The notes beneath the pieces are model-generated. The model saw nothing but the letters and a program-made list of their open reading frames with translations, did not search any database and was not told the origin of the DNA. A stretch of DNA of 64,000 nt from Chloroflexus aurantiacus J-10-fl (GTDB lineage: Bacteria; Chloroflexota; Chloroflexia; Chloroflexales; Chloroflexaceae): contig NC_010175.1 in assembly GCF_000018865.1 (NCBI RefSeq), positions 434,001 through 498,000 on the forward strand, in the 5' to 3' direction. A program made the translations under genes and the position numbers. Below, piece after piece: positions 1 to 9,596 of this stretch (positions are counted from its first letter, which is position 1; every line of letters starts with the position of its first letter).

Positions 1-1972
1 TGACCAGATCAGGCAGTGCATCGATATAGGTGCTCTTGAGCTTCGTCAATTGACGGTAGGTCAGAATATCGGCAGCAATCGGATAGAGCTGGCTCAGCTC
101 TTCCAGAACCTCCGCCGTAATCGAGTAGCCACCACTCTTGAGCTTGCTCAGACCGTGTGCACGGGGATCAATTCCCAATCGTCCAAACAGCACATCATTC
201 AACTGTTGGCCGGAATTGATATTGAACGGGCCACCGGCCTGTTGATAAATCCGCTCGACCAGATCGGCAATCCGTTGCGCAAAATGCCTGCCCAACTCGC
301 GCAAATACTCCTGATCGAGACGGATGCCAGTTAGTTCCATGTCGGTCAACACCTCGATCAGCGGTAATTCAACCCGGTAATACAGATCGTGCAGCGCAGG
401 TTCAGCCTCTAACTGACGCTGCAAGCGCTCGGTGAGCCGCAACGTGTAGAGGGCATCGGCCGCCGCATACGGAGCCGCCTGCTCAACCGGCACCTCAGCA
501 AAGCTAATCTGCTTATTGCCCCGCCCGATCAGGTCTTCAATCGTAGTAGGCGGCTCTGGGAGTTTCAACTCGTAGAATGCCAGGTCTTTCAAACCCTGCC
601 GCTTGCCCAGCATGGCCGCTGCAATCATCGTATCGAATGCCAGTCCGGACACCTTGATCCCGGCCCCGGCCAGAACCTCCATATCAAACTTGGCATTATG
701 GGCAAACTTTGGCTGCTGAGGATTGGCAAAAAACGGGGCCAGCGCAGTGACAACCTCTCCACATGGCACCTGCGTCTCGGATTGATGGCCGACCGGAATG
801 TAGCAGACGGTATCGGGCGCGATAGCAATTGAAATCCCAACCAGATCGCTGGCAACCGGTTGCAGACTGGTACATTCGGTGTCGAACGCAAAAGCCGGCG
901 CATTGCGGAGACGCGATACCAGATCGGCCAGCGCCGTAGCATCTCGCACAATTGTAACCGGTGGCGGTTCGGCTGTCGGCTGAGCGGGTTCCGACTCGCC
1001 GGCAAAGAGCGAAAGCTGCGTTGGTGCAGTCGTGAGTGGTGCAGCGGGCAGATCGGCAGGCAGTTCGGCCAGTGTCGGTGCCTGAACGACCGAAGGTAGC
1101 TTCTTGATCAGGTTTGAGCTAACGCCAAACTCCAACTCTTGAAAGAGGGCCATCACTGCCGAACGGTCGTAGACGCCGATGCGGGCAGCTTCCAGATCGA
1201 GCTGTACCGGCACATCGGTGACAATCGTCGCCAATTGGCGCGAGAACCGCGCTGCCTCGGCCTGCTCGCGGAGTAATGTCTGGTAACGCTTCGGCGCAGC
1301 ATCAATCTGCTCAAGCAATGCGTCGAGTGAACGAAACTGCTTGAGTAAGGCAATCGCCCCCTTCTCGCCAATCCCGCGCACACCGGGGATATTATCTGAG
1401 GTGTCGCCCTTCAGACCGCGCAGATCGGCCAGTTGATCTGGCTCAAGGCCATCGTACCGCTTACGCACCTGCTCCAGATCGTAGAGCGTGACACTTGTCT
1501 TGCCGCCGTAGGGATTGGCTAATGCCACCCGCACGTGATCATTCACCAGTTGCAACACATCAGAATCGCCGGTGAGAATGATGGTATCAACACCGCGCTC
1601 CGTCGCCTGACGGGCCAGCGTCCCAATCACATCATCGGCCTCGTACCCTTCGGCGGTGTAGATTGGGATATTGAGCGCCTGTACCAGTTGCTTAATCCGT
1701 TCAAATTGGGGATAAAACTCTTCTGGTGTCTCGGCACGCCCGGCTTTGTATTCGGCGTAGAGATCGTCACGAAAGGTACGCCCAACATCGAAAGCAACGG
1801 CGGCGTAATCGGGACGATACTCGGCCAGTGCAGTCAGTAGAATTTGCGCAAAACCAAAGACGGCATACGTCGGCTCACCACGGGACGAACGTAACCCACT
1901 CTCGCGCAACGCAAAAAACGCCCGATACGCCAAAGCGTGACCATCAACTAACACCAATAGCGGATACGCCAT
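1..1972 (-). CDS. polA: DNA polymerase I, 5' part (gene runs off the left edge)
   Basis: Replication and repair polymerase. The visible 657 residues start MAYPLLVLVDGHALAYRAFF, the classical start of the 5'-3' flap-exonuclease domain, which fills about the first 290 residues (conserved stretches GDTSDNIPGV and GIGEKGA). A 3'-5' exonuclease domain follows with all three Exo motifs intact: FDTEC, HNAKFD and YAAADAL. Proofreading is therefore probably active, unlike in Taq polymerase. The window ends just after LTKLKSTYIDALP, at the beginning of the polymerase domain, so the palm and fingers lie outside. The start ATG at 1972 sits 35 nt downstream of an extended -10 box. Its 5' end faces the divergent deacetylase gene across about 145 bp. 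The identification is firm; only the 3' end is missing. Confidence 0.96.
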   Translation of the reverse strand, partial: MAYPLLVLVDGHALAYRAFFALRESGLRSSRGEPTYAVFGFAQILLTALAEYRPDYAAVAFDVGRTFRDDLYAEYKAGRAETPEEFYPQFERIKQLVQALNIPIYTAEGYEADDVIGTLARQATERGVDTIILTGDSDVLQLVNDHVRVALANPYGGKTSVTLYDLEQVRKRYDGLEPDQLADLRGLKGDTSDNIPGVRGIGEKGAIALLKQFRSLDALLEQIDAAPKRYQTLLREQAEAARFSRQLATIVTDVPVQLDLEAARIGVYDRSAVMALFQELEFGVSSNLIKKLPSVVQAPTLAELPADLPAAPLTTAPTQLSLFAGESEPAQPTAEPPPVTIVRDATALADLVSRLRNAPAFAFDTECTSLQPVASDLVGISIAIAPDTVCYIPVGHQSETQVPCGEVVTALAPFFANPQQPKFAHNAKFDMEVLAGAGIKVSGLAFDTMIAAAMLGKRQGLKDLAFYELKLPEPPTTIEDLIGRGNKQISFAEVPVEQAAPYAAADALYTLRLTERLQRQLEAEPALHDLYYRVELPLIEVLTDMELTGIRLDQEYLRELGRHFAQRIADLVERIYQQAGGPFNINSGQQLNDVLFGRLGIDPRAHGLSKLKSGGYSITAEVLEELSQLYPIAADILTYRQLTKLKSTYIDALPDLV

Positions 1973-2006
1973 AGACTGTCTCCAATCCGCACAGATTTGC
2001 TAGTGA

Positions 2007-2015
2007 ATTATACCA
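2007..2015 (-). promoter_or_regulatory. Extended -10 promoter element of polA
   Basis: On the minus strand the sequence reads TGGTATAAT, a perfect -10 hexamer with a TGn extension, 35 nt before the polA start. No good -35 hexamer is visible, which is usual for extended -10 promoters. Confidence 0.55.
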
Positions 2016-2050
2016 CGGCGACACACGCTTCCCGCCATCCGCCGGCCTCG

Positions 2051-2059
2051 TGGTACAAT
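2051..2059 (+). promoter_or_regulatory. Extended -10 element of the deacetylase-hisH-hisA operon
   Basis: TGGTACAAT lies 60 nt before the ATG at 2119, divergent from the polA element. The same TGGTAYAAT form recurs before other genes of this window. No convincing -35 box is present. Confidence 0.45.
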
Positions 2060-2118
2060 GAATGCAATTGTCGTAGCGAGAGTATCCGGCTGCGCTCCAG
2101 GGCGGTACAGGCACAGAT

Positions 2119-3177
2119 ATGACCACTGCAATTGTGACCGATCAGCGGTTTGATCTTCACACATGGCACGGGCACGTTGAGCAGGCCGAGCGGTTGCACG
2201 CCATCCGACGGGCAATTGAGGTCGATGGGTTGTGGCCGCGTTTGCTTCAGTTACCCATTCGTCCGGCCACTGAAGCTGAATTGCTTGCTGTCCATAGCTC
2301 CAGCATGCTTCATCGCGTGCGTCAGTTAGCCAGTTATGGCGGTGGACAGATCGATAGCGACACCTACGTCACTGCCGAGTCGTGGGATGTTGCGCTGCTG
2401 GCAGCAGGCGCAACGATTTGTATGGCTGAAGCCCTGGTAAGCGGACGCTGCCACAATGCGTTTGCGCTGGTGCGGCCACCGGGCCACCATGCGACCGATA
2501 TACGCTCGATGGGTTTCTGCCTCTTCAATAATATTGCAGTCGCTGCACGAGTGTTGCTGGATCGCCACCATCTCCGGCGCATCGCGATTGTGGATTTCGA
2601 TGTTCATCACGGTAATGGCACTCAGGACATCTTCTACCGTGATGGGCGAGTTCTCTTTTGCTCGATCCATGCCGCGCCGCTCTACCCAGGCACCGGCAGT
2701 CTTCACGAAATGGGTGATCCGCGCACAGCCGGCGGCACCACCCTCAACGTACCGTTGCCCTATGGAACCGGCGATCACGGCTACGAACAGGTATTTCAGC
2801 GCGTCATCGGGCCAGTGCTCCGCCGTTTTCAACCGGAGATCATTCTGGTGTCAGCCGGCTTTGATGCCCACTGGAGTGATCCGATTGGGCCGATGGCGCT
2901 CTCGATCCAGGGCTTTGCCCGCATCGTGCAGCACCTGTGCGATTGGGCTGACGAGTTGTGTGACGGTCGGATCGGCTTCGTACTGGAAGGCGGGTATAGC
3001 CTGCCGGCGCTGGCGGCGGGTGTAGTGACGACGCTCCGCCTGCTGTTGGGGATGCCGGCCGGTTCTGACCCCATGGGCAAGATGAATGCACCCGAACCGG
3101 CCATCGAACACATCATCACCAGTCTCTACACCTACCATCCTCTGCTGATGCAGACAACATATCAGGGAGAAGCATGA
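2119..3177 (+). CDS. Histone deacetylase / acetoin utilization family deacetylase
   Basis: 352 residues of the arginase-deacetylase fold that includes bacterial AcuC-like proteins, acetylpolyamine amidohydrolases and class II HDACs. Visible signatures are RPPGHHA (about 119-125), the zinc-binding stretch [10 protein letters not shown] (about 159-168), SAGFDAH with the second zinc aspartate, and LEGGY near the C-terminus. All catalytic and metal residues expected for an active zinc hydrolase seem to be present. The substrate cannot be read from sequence: acetyl-lysine of proteins, acetylpolyamines or another N-acyl compound are possible. The stop codon overlaps the hisH start (ATGA), so the two are translationally coupled although no histidine-pathway step needs a deacetylase. 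Confidence 0.9.
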
Positions 3178-3812
3178 TAGCAGTGATTAACTACGGTGCC
3201 GGCAACCTGCCCAATGTGGTACGGGCACTACAACGGGTCGGCGCTACACTCACCGTAACCGATAACCCAGAGGTGATCCGTTCTGCGCAAGCGGTCGTTC
3301 TGCCCGGTGTTGGCGCGACCGCTGATACCATGGCCAGTCTGCGCCACCTGGGGATTGCAGAGGTCTTACCGGCAGTTATCGCTGCCAGTACACCGTTTCT
3401 GGGTATTTGCGTCGGGATGCAGGTCTTGCTGAGTGAAAGTGAAGAGTTTGGTCTCCACTCGTGTCTCGACATCATCCCCGGCACAGTACGCCGTCTTCCC
3501 GAACACGCCGGCAAGATACCGCAGATCGGCTGGAATCAGCTTCAGATCAGCCCGACATTCCGCAACCATCCACTCTTTGCCGATATTCCTGATGGAGCCG
3601 ATGTCTATTTCGTGCATTCGTATTACTGTGCGGTAGCTGATGAGGCGATCATCGCGGCCCGCACCGACTACGGCATCCCCTTTCCGAGCGTCATTATTCG
3701 CGACCACTTGGCGGCAGTACAGTTCCATCCCGAAAAGAGTGGCGACTATGGCTTGCGCCTGCTGGCCAATTTCGTGCGCTGGAGCGAGGCCGTCCAGCCA
3801 AAAGGAGTGTGA
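3174..3812 (+). CDS. hisH: Imidazole glycerol phosphate synthase, glutaminase subunit HisH
   Basis: 212 residues, the usual length. This class I glutamine amidotransferase supplies ammonia to HisF in the fifth histidine-pathway step, giving IGP and AICAR from PRFAR. The nucleophile is Cys79 in LGICVGMQ, and the His-Glu pair lies in VQFHPEKSG near the C-terminus. The N-terminus [15 protein letters not shown] is typical. The start overlaps the deacetylase stop by 4 nt and hisA begins 2 nt after its own stop, so this is the middle of a tight operon. The synthase subunit hisF is not in this window. Confidence 0.96.
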
Positions 3813-3814
3813 CA

Positions 3815-4540
3815 ATGGAGATTATTCCGGCAATTGATATAAAAGATGGTCGCTGCGTCCGCTTGTATCAAGGCGATTTTGCCCAAATGACGGTCTACGC
3901 CGACGATCCGGTTGCGGTGGCCCGAAGCTGGGAAGCGCAAGGCGCCACCAGACTGCACCTGGTCGATCTCGACGGTGCCCGTGCCGGACACCCGCAGAAT
4001 GTCGACGCCATTCTTGCTATCACACAGGCGGTGCAGATTCCAGTGCAGTTAGGCGGTGGTTTGCGCCGAGAGCAGGATGTTGAGTCGGCATTAGCCCTCG
4101 GCGTCGAGCGCGTTATCATCGGTACGGCGGCTATTGCCGAAACAGACCTGGTTGCCCGCCTACTCGACCGCTTCGGCGAGCAGATCGTGATCGGGATCGA
4201 TGCCCGCAACGGCCTGGTAGCTACCGATGGCTGGACAGTAACCTCTTCGGTCAAAGCAACCGTGCTGGCTGAACAGATGGCAAACCTCGGTGCCCGACGC
4301 ATCATCTACACCGACATCAGTCGTGATGGCGCACTCAGTGGGCCGAACTTTGCAGCCTTAAGCGAATTGATCACACCGCACGGCCCGGCGATCATCGCCA
4401 GCGGCGGGATTGCCAGTATCGACCACGTGCGCCAGCTTGCCCAGCTCGGCGTTGAAGGAGCGATTATCGGCAAGGCATTGTACGTTGGTGCAGTAAAACT
4501 GGCTGAAGCGATGGCCGTTGCCCACATGACTAATGTATAG
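3815..4540 (+). CDS. hisA: Phosphoribosylformimino-5-aminoimidazole carboxamide ribotide isomerase HisA
   Basis: 241 residues, a (beta/alpha)8 barrel performing the Amadori rearrangement of ProFAR to PRFAR, the substrate of HisH/HisF. The start ATG at 3815 was chosen because AAAGGAG ends 7 nt upstream and gives the canonical [17 protein letters not shown]; an upstream in-frame GTG at 3809 has no properly spaced ribosome site. The two catalytic aspartates are visible as Asp8 (AIDIKDG) and about Asp129 (GIDARNG). Phosphate-binding glycine motifs GGGLRR and SGGIAS are intact. The gene lies directly behind hisH. Confidence 0.96.
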
Positions 4541-4608
4541 CTACCGGGTGGGCATGCCAGAGCGATGGCAAGCTGTTTACCTGCAATACCACACAACCAG
4601 GAGTTGTT

Positions 4609-5706
4609 ATGTCAAATTCAGACCTGACGGCGCGCTATGAAGAAGAGCGTCTGCGAGCGCAAGAACAATCGCAACTCGTTTACCTGCAAGGCCAGATTGA
4701 CGAATTACGGCGCTTGCTGAAGGATCAGACCAACAAGTATCAGTGGGCGATGGAACAAATACGTAAAAATGAGGGCACCATCGCCCAGATTCAGAGTCTC
4801 TTCGACCGCCACACCGGTGAGGTTGCCCAGGCCAATGAAATTGTGCGCCGTGATGTTGTCGCCCTGCGCCGCGAAGTGGCAACCGCGCTGGTCAAGATTG
4901 AAGATGGCCTGCGGCCCATTCGCGATATGCAAGCGCAAATTCAACAGGTTGCCGAAGCACGCAAACAGGACCGCGACTTTCTGGCCGGCTGGTTGAGCCG
5001 GATTGAACAGGTTGAGCGCCAGATTGCCACCCTCTCTTCACAGGTCAAAGAGCTTGACGAGCGTCAGCGGCAATTGACGTTACAACTCGAACGTTTACGC
5101 GAAGCCGATGCTGCCGTGATGCAGGAAGTTCGCCGCTTCGGTGATGATTTGCAAGTCGAGAAGCAATCCATGCGCCGTATGGCCGTTGAGGCACAACAGT
5201 TTGTTGCCGACCTGCAGCCGGTTGTGGAAGAACAACGATCACGCATTGACCGCCTGGAAGAGATTCGCCAACACATCGATCTCTTCACCGAGATGCTGCC
5301 GGCCCAAATCAAAGAGCTTTCAGCAAAAATACCTGATTTGATGGCCGAGATGAAACGGATCGAACGAATTTCGACAGAACGCTTCCTGATGAACCAGGAG
5401 CGCCTGGAAGAGCTGCGGCAGATGGCCGATGAGCGGATGAGTACTCTGCAGGAGACCGACGAACAATACCTGCGACAAATGACCGCCTGGCTTGAGCGCA
5501 TCGATAGCTGGCTGCGTGAGCTTGAACAACGACTATCACGCACAACCGACCGGCTTGAGCTGGAACAGAAAGCGCATCTCTTGCGCATCATGGAACTTGA
5601 ACGACGCGAAGCCGATACCCTTAACGCACAACTGAACCTTCTCCGCCAACGCCTGGAACTGGTGCGTGCAGCACAGATTGAGTCTGGTGGGGGGAACGCA
5701 GGGTAG
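4609..5706 (+). CDS. Long coiled-coil protein of unknown function
   Basis: 365 residues, almost entirely charged alpha-helix with heptad-like spacing of Leu, Ile, Met and Ala and frequent Gln, Glu and Arg. There is no signal peptide, membrane segment, cysteine cluster or enzymatic motif. It begins MSNSDLTARYEEERLRAQEQ and ends in a short glycine-rich tail (GGGNAG). The gene starts 68 nt after hisA with GGAG just upstream and could be the last cistron of that operon or independently expressed. A cytoplasmic structural, scaffolding or chromosome-associated role is conceivable from the coiled coil alone, but nothing shows it. No family name can be given. Confidence 0.75.
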   Translation: MSNSDLTARYEEERLRAQEQSQLVYLQGQIDELRRLLKDQTNKYQWAMEQIRKNEGTIAQIQSLFDRHTGEVAQANEIVRRDVVALRREVATALVKIEDGLRPIRDMQAQIQQVAEARKQDRDFLAGWLSRIEQVERQIATLSSQVKELDERQRQLTLQLERLREADAAVMQEVRRFGDDLQVEKQSMRRMAVEAQQFVADLQPVVEEQRSRIDRLEEIRQHIDLFTEMLPAQIKELSAKIPDLMAEMKRIERISTERFLMNQERLEELRQMADERMSTLQETDEQYLRQMTAWLERIDSWLRELEQRLSRTTDRLELEQKAHLLRIMELERREADTLNAQLNLLRQRLELVRAAQIESGGGNAG

Positions 5707-5933
5707 TGCACTGAGTGGCGATATGCATCCGCCAACCAGCGGACATCCATCGTTGACGTGCTCGCGGTGTACTATAGCATTATGAAGGGATAAAAGCCCA
5801 GCTTTCGACCTTAGCAGAGCATACTGATTGATTTAGTGCATTCACACTCAGGTACAGCGTCAGAGTGATCCATGGCGAGGGTGTTGTGCGTGCGCTGCTT
5901 CCAGCGGTGATCTGCGACACTCCCCCACCCCAA

Positions 5934-5954
5934 CCCGCCCCCACTGGGGGCGGG
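5934..5954 (+). terminator. GC-rich hairpin, possible terminator
   Basis: A perfect 9-bp stem (CCCGCCCCC / GGGGGCGGG) with a 3-nt loop, followed by AGAATGTTTTAC. It lies 228 nt after the coiled-coil gene. The U-tract is weak, so a termination role is only possible. Confidence 0.4.
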
Positions 5955-6039
5955 AGAATGTTTTACAGTAGCCCAATTTGCTGAAAGCGAGTTAAACTGT
6001 TCAGGGCGGGTCAGCAGCGCGTGCTGGGCCGGGTAGTAA

Positions 6040-6127
6040 GTGCGCCGAAGGCGCGCACTCCCAGCTCCCCTTGTGTGCGCCGGAGGTGTGCACTCCCAGT
6101 GAGTGCGCTGGAAGCGCGAGTTTCCAG
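6040..6127. repeat. Three imperfect copies of a 25-nt dyad repeat
   Basis: Copies at 6040-6064, 6075-6099 and 6103-6127 share the pattern GTGCGCCGRAGG(C/T)G(C/T)GCACTCCCAG with mutations in the third copy. Each carries an internal dyad (GTGCGC...GCGCAC). They look like a small intergenic repeat family. Confidence 0.6.
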
Positions 6128-6234
6128 CGCTCCCAGAGGAATAGCGTTCGCGTACAGGGGTGGAGCGCTTACAACCACGGTGTCAGGGTGACAGTAGATA
6201 GCAGGTCATAACAACTATTAAACCAGATTCGATA

Positions 6235-7263
6235 TTACCCGGTACGCCGTAACACGAAGATGCGCGGGTAAAGCCCACCCAAATCGACGCGCAGTTGTTG
6301 ATCAACACGCCACTGCGGGAGCGTAGCCAGCGAACGTTCCATCAACCGCACTTCGTGGCTGATCAGCACGGCTCTTCCGCCCGGACGAGTCACCCGCGCC
6401 GCTTCGGCCAGCAGTGCCGGGTAGAGGGTGAGATTGGTGGTGTGCGAGCCAACCAGATGACCAAACGGCAGATCGGCGAGCACTACGTCAATACTCGCCG
6501 AAGGAAGCGGCAACTGACAGGCATCCCAATCGTACAGTTCTACCCGCTTACTCAAACCCGCAGCCCCTAGATTACGCCAGGCGCAGGCCAGTGCCGTAGG
6601 ATCGGTGTCACAGCCAATTGCCTGTGCTGCCGTTGTGATGAGTAAGCGCTCGATCAGTAGCGTCCCCGAACCGCATCCGACATTCAGCACTCGATCTCCG
6701 GCATGTGGCTTACTCAGCACTGCCATTGCGTGTGCAACCGGCCCATTCAGCGCCCCTTCGCGATTACACACCCGCCACGAGCGCGTCGCTAAAGGGCGTG
6801 GCGTGAGACGGACCAGCACATCCCAACCACTCCGATCCCGGCTCGGCCGTAATCGGATCAGCATGTCGCCGTCTTCCGTGCCAATCGCCAGACCAAGCCG
6901 TTCGCCGATCATCTGCTTAAATCGTTGCAGAACACTGCTATCGGCGCCAGCCGCGCTGAGAAAGAGGGTCTGAAATGTCCCTGCCGGATGCAGGCGACGC
7001 ACCATCTCAAGCATCGCGACCACCGCCCGAAAATGCTCATCACCGAGTAGTGCCCGCGGACGGGGTATTGCAAACCGACGAACAACGAAGACTGATATGA
7101 CAGATCGCAGATCGAACAGTGCCTGCAACGAACCATGCATCGTCGCTCTAATGACACCACGTTCGGTCAGCGGTTCAAGACGTAAGCCGGTTATGCGCAG
7201 TGCTTCCGCACGCGCCAGTTCTTCCAGCCCGGCCGGTACGACGATTTCAATCTGGTGCGACAT
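6235..7263 (-). CDS. THUMP-like class I RNA methyltransferase
   Basis: 342 residues. The C-terminal half is a Rossmann SAM-dependent methyltransferase: motif I at about 192-202 (VLNVGCGSGTL), an acidic ribose-binding turn near CDTDPTALA, and the catalytic-loop variant DLPFG at 264-268, corresponding to D/N-P-P-Y/F-G of guanine-N2 methylases of the Trm14/RlmL/Trm11 group. The N-terminal 170 residues resemble the ferredoxin-like plus THUMP RNA-binding region of those enzymes, but no diagnostic motif is clear. It most likely makes m2G in tRNA or rRNA; the target nucleotide is unknown. It is monocistronic, with the downstream flank occupied by the repeats around 6.1 kb. Confidence 0.8.
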   Translation of the reverse strand: MSHQIEIVVPAGLEELARAEALRITGLRLEPLTERGVIRATMHGSLQALFDLRSVISVFVVRRFAIPRPRALLGDEHFRAVVAMLEMVRRLHPAGTFQTLFLSAAGADSSVLQRFKQMIGERLGLAIGTEDGDMLIRLRPSRDRSGWDVLVRLTPRPLATRSWRVCNREGALNGPVAHAMAVLSKPHAGDRVLNVGCGSGTLLIERLLITTAAQAIGCDTDPTALACAWRNLGAAGLSKRVELYDWDACQLPLPSASIDVVLADLPFGHLVGSHTTNLTLYPALLAEAARVTRPGGRAVLISHEVRLMERSLATLPQWRVDQQLRVDLGGLYPRIFVLRRTG

Positions 7264-7387
7264 TGTTATACTATATACTCATCCGTACCTGCCCTTACCA
7301 GATGGGCAGGGTAGACAATGCGCATCATCATAGCAGATAATCCTGTTACACGTGACAATTATGGCCTGTATGATGGAAGTATCGTGA

Positions 7388-8665
7388 ATGCCTATGGACA
7401 TCGGAATAACGATTTGGCCACCTATGCCGGCTCAACCACAGGCACTGCCTGCGAGCTGGTCAAGCTACGATCATGGCGCATTGCGTGAATTCTTACAGCG
7501 TGCGCACGACGTTGGGTTACGGCAGGTTCGCTTCGACTTGCGCTGGGCCGAGGTACAGCCAGGAACGCAGCGCATCTCGGTTGCAGCCCTCAATGGCTTC
7601 CAACGCGGGCTTGATCTGGCACAGGCGAATCATATACAGGTTGTCGTCTCACTCATGAGCGCCACTCTGGGGCCGACCCTGCATTTACCCGATTGGGCAT
7701 TGGGGATACCGACACAGGCCCTCTCAACGCAGGCGGTAAGTGCTTTGTTGAGCGCTCCCACCCTCACGATCCTTGATAATTCCTTTTACCGTCAGGAACC
7801 GGTGCGCGATCTCTACACCGATCCAGACATGCGGGCTGCCCAGCGCTACTTGTTGCGCGAGGTGATCGGCAATTTTGCCGACCATCCGGCGATCAGTGGT
7901 TGGCTGCTGGCTGCCGGTTTCGAGCGTGTACGTCCACCGACCGACCATCGCGATATGGCGGCGTGGTGGGCCGATCTGGCCGAACAGGCCCGCTCTTACG
8001 GCGCTGAGCGGTTATTTGGGCATATCGATGCCACAGCCCTCAGTAGCAGGGTGAGCCTGCGGCCTTACGATATTGCGATGGCCGGTGGTGCGGTTGTGGT
8101 CAGTGTCGGGCCGTGGCCACCTCTTGGCGACGGGCCGCCGGCTCGCGGCGAAGCTGCCTGCTTCCTGCACGCTATTGTCGCTGGTCTCCTCGCCGAGGAA
8201 GTGAACGATACGGCGGCTGCGCAGGTCGTAGTTGCCGATCTGGGCTGGCCGACGGCACCGCGCGCGAACCTGTCTGGCTGGCAGGCCGATCAGGTGTTTG
8301 CTCAACCGGCCCACACGTTCCTTGCTGACGAAGAGGCTGCGGCAAGTGCGTTGCAAGAATCTCTCACAACCCTGGCGCGCGCTGGGGCAGCCGCGGTCTG
8401 GCTGGCCGGGATGGTTGATCCACCTGAGTCACAGTGGAACATCCCCCCATTCGACCGTAGTTGGATAGCACGCACCTGGGGACTGTGGACGGCAGACGGT
8501 CGGGAAAAGGCAGGATGGGAAGCACTCCGCGAGGCGATTCGCCAGCTGCCCGCAACGGCGAGATTGCCAGGATTCCCGATTGATCCGGAGCGCTTCTGGC
8601 GTGATCCGGCCAATGAATTACGACGCCTCTGGCGCGAATACCGCACCGAAACGCTGCCATCGTGA
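7388..8665 (+). CDS. Predicted TIM-barrel glycoside-hydrolase-like protein
   Basis: 425 residues, no signal peptide. The N-terminus MDIGITIWPP, followed by LQRAHDVGLRQVRFDLRWAEVQPG and later FADHPAISGWLLAAG, reads like a clan-A (beta/alpha)8 glycosidase, in which successive strands begin with short hydrophobic runs and carry W-E or N-E pairs. The usual NEP acid/base motif is not visible, so activity cannot be asserted. The C-terminal region contains WLAGMVDPPESQWNIPPFD and WGLWTADGREKAGWEALRE, typical of the last barrel helices. ATG at 7388 has GGAAG 8 nt upstream; a second in-frame ATG lies at 7394. It could be a cytoplasmic hydrolase or a non-catalytic relative. Confidence 0.6.
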   Translation: MPMDIGITIWPPMPAQPQALPASWSSYDHGALREFLQRAHDVGLRQVRFDLRWAEVQPGTQRISVAALNGFQRGLDLAQANHIQVVVSLMSATLGPTLHLPDWALGIPTQALSTQAVSALLSAPTLTILDNSFYRQEPVRDLYTDPDMRAAQRYLLREVIGNFADHPAISGWLLAAGFERVRPPTDHRDMAAWWADLAEQARSYGAERLFGHIDATALSSRVSLRPYDIAMAGGAVVVSVGPWPPLGDGPPARGEAACFLHAIVAGLLAEEVNDTAAAQVVVADLGWPTAPRANLSGWQADQVFAQPAHTFLADEEAAASALQESLTTLARAGAAAVWLAGMVDPPESQWNIPPFDRSWIARTWGLWTADGREKAGWEALREAIRQLPATARLPGFPIDPERFWRDPANELRRLWREYRTETLPS

Positions 8666-8731
8666 TCTACAGAGAGGGTCGGTAATCGGCATAAGCGAGA
8701 CTATACAACGGCAATTTACCGGGCAAACAGA

Positions 8732-8756
8732 AAGGGCAGGCGTTCGGCCTGCCCTT
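8732..8756. terminator. Bidirectional hairpin terminator between convergent genes
   Basis: A perfect 10-bp stem AAGGGCAGGC / GCCTGCCCTT with a 5-nt loop, between the TIM-barrel gene and the convergent trmD. A near copy of the GGGCAGG hairpin occurs at 29914-29934, also at a gene end. Confidence 0.75.
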
Positions 8757-8829
8757 CCCTATGCACTGAACCCTGTTGCGGAGAAGCAACATACCCGACA
8801 TCGTGCAGACGGTCGTGGCACGTCCGGGG

Positions 8830-9591
8830 CTACGCGCCGTTGGAGGTTTCAGGACGCCAGCCCAACTCGGCCAGCAGTGCCAGATCGGCTTTGGTCAGCA
8901 CACCGGCAGCCGCCGCCCGCGCCAGCAGATCCGGACGACGGACCAGCGTGCGCCGTAACCGTTCGGCCCGTCGCCAGCGGGCAATTTCACCGTGGTGACC
9001 AGACAGAAGCACGGGTGGCACTGCCCGTCCCTCCCACACTGCCGGGCGCGTATAGTGCGGATATTCGAGCAAAAAATCGCTGTGACTCTCCTCGACAATC
9101 GACTCGCTATCGATCACACCGGGCACCAGCCGGGCCACAGCATCAACCACCACCATTGCCGCCAGCTCACCACCGGTAAGCACATAATCACCAATACTCA
9201 GCTCGCGGTCAATCAGCGTCTCGCGTACTCGTTCATCGATCCCTTCATAGTGTCCACACACCAGGAGCAACCGCGGCAAGGTAGCCAGTTCGCGCACAAT
9301 CTGTTGCGTTAGCAGTTCACCGTCAGGGGTTAGCAAAATGGTCACCCCAGGTCGCTCATCAGCAGCCCGCACTGCCCGAATCGCCGCCGCCAGCGGCTCC
9401 GCCTTCATTACCATGCCGGCGCCGCCACCGTATGGCGTATCGTCAGCCGTCCGATGACGATCCGTCGTCCATTGTCGAATATCGTGCAAGTGAATCTCAA
9501 TTCGCCCGGCCTGTTGGGCACGCTTGAGAATACTCTCTGTCAACGGCCCCTGAAACATGGCCGGAAAGAGGGTCAAAATATCAAACCGCAT
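8830..9591 (-). CDS. trmD: tRNA (guanine-N1-)-methyltransferase
   Basis: 253 residues. TrmD methylates G37 at N1 next to the anticodon of several tRNAs and prevents +1 frameshifting. It is a SPOUT trefoil-knot enzyme. The start [17 protein letters not shown], the [10 protein letters not shown] loop, [15 protein letters not shown] and the knot segment [15 protein letters not shown] are hallmark sequences, and [11 protein letters not shown] is the inter-domain region. Length is normal. The neighbouring alpha/beta hydrolase on the same strand ends 5 nt upstream, so the two may be co-transcribed. Downstream is the shared hairpin at 8732-8756. Confidence 0.96.
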
Positions 9592-9596
9592 GGGAA

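Larger units (their letters stand above)
5707..6234. other. Gene-free region with hairpin and short repeats
   Basis: 528 bp between the coiled-coil gene and the convergent methyltransferase gene. It contains a GC-rich hairpin at 5934-5954 and three imperfect copies of a 25-nt dyad unit at 6040-6127. No credible coding sequence was found. Confidence 0.6.
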
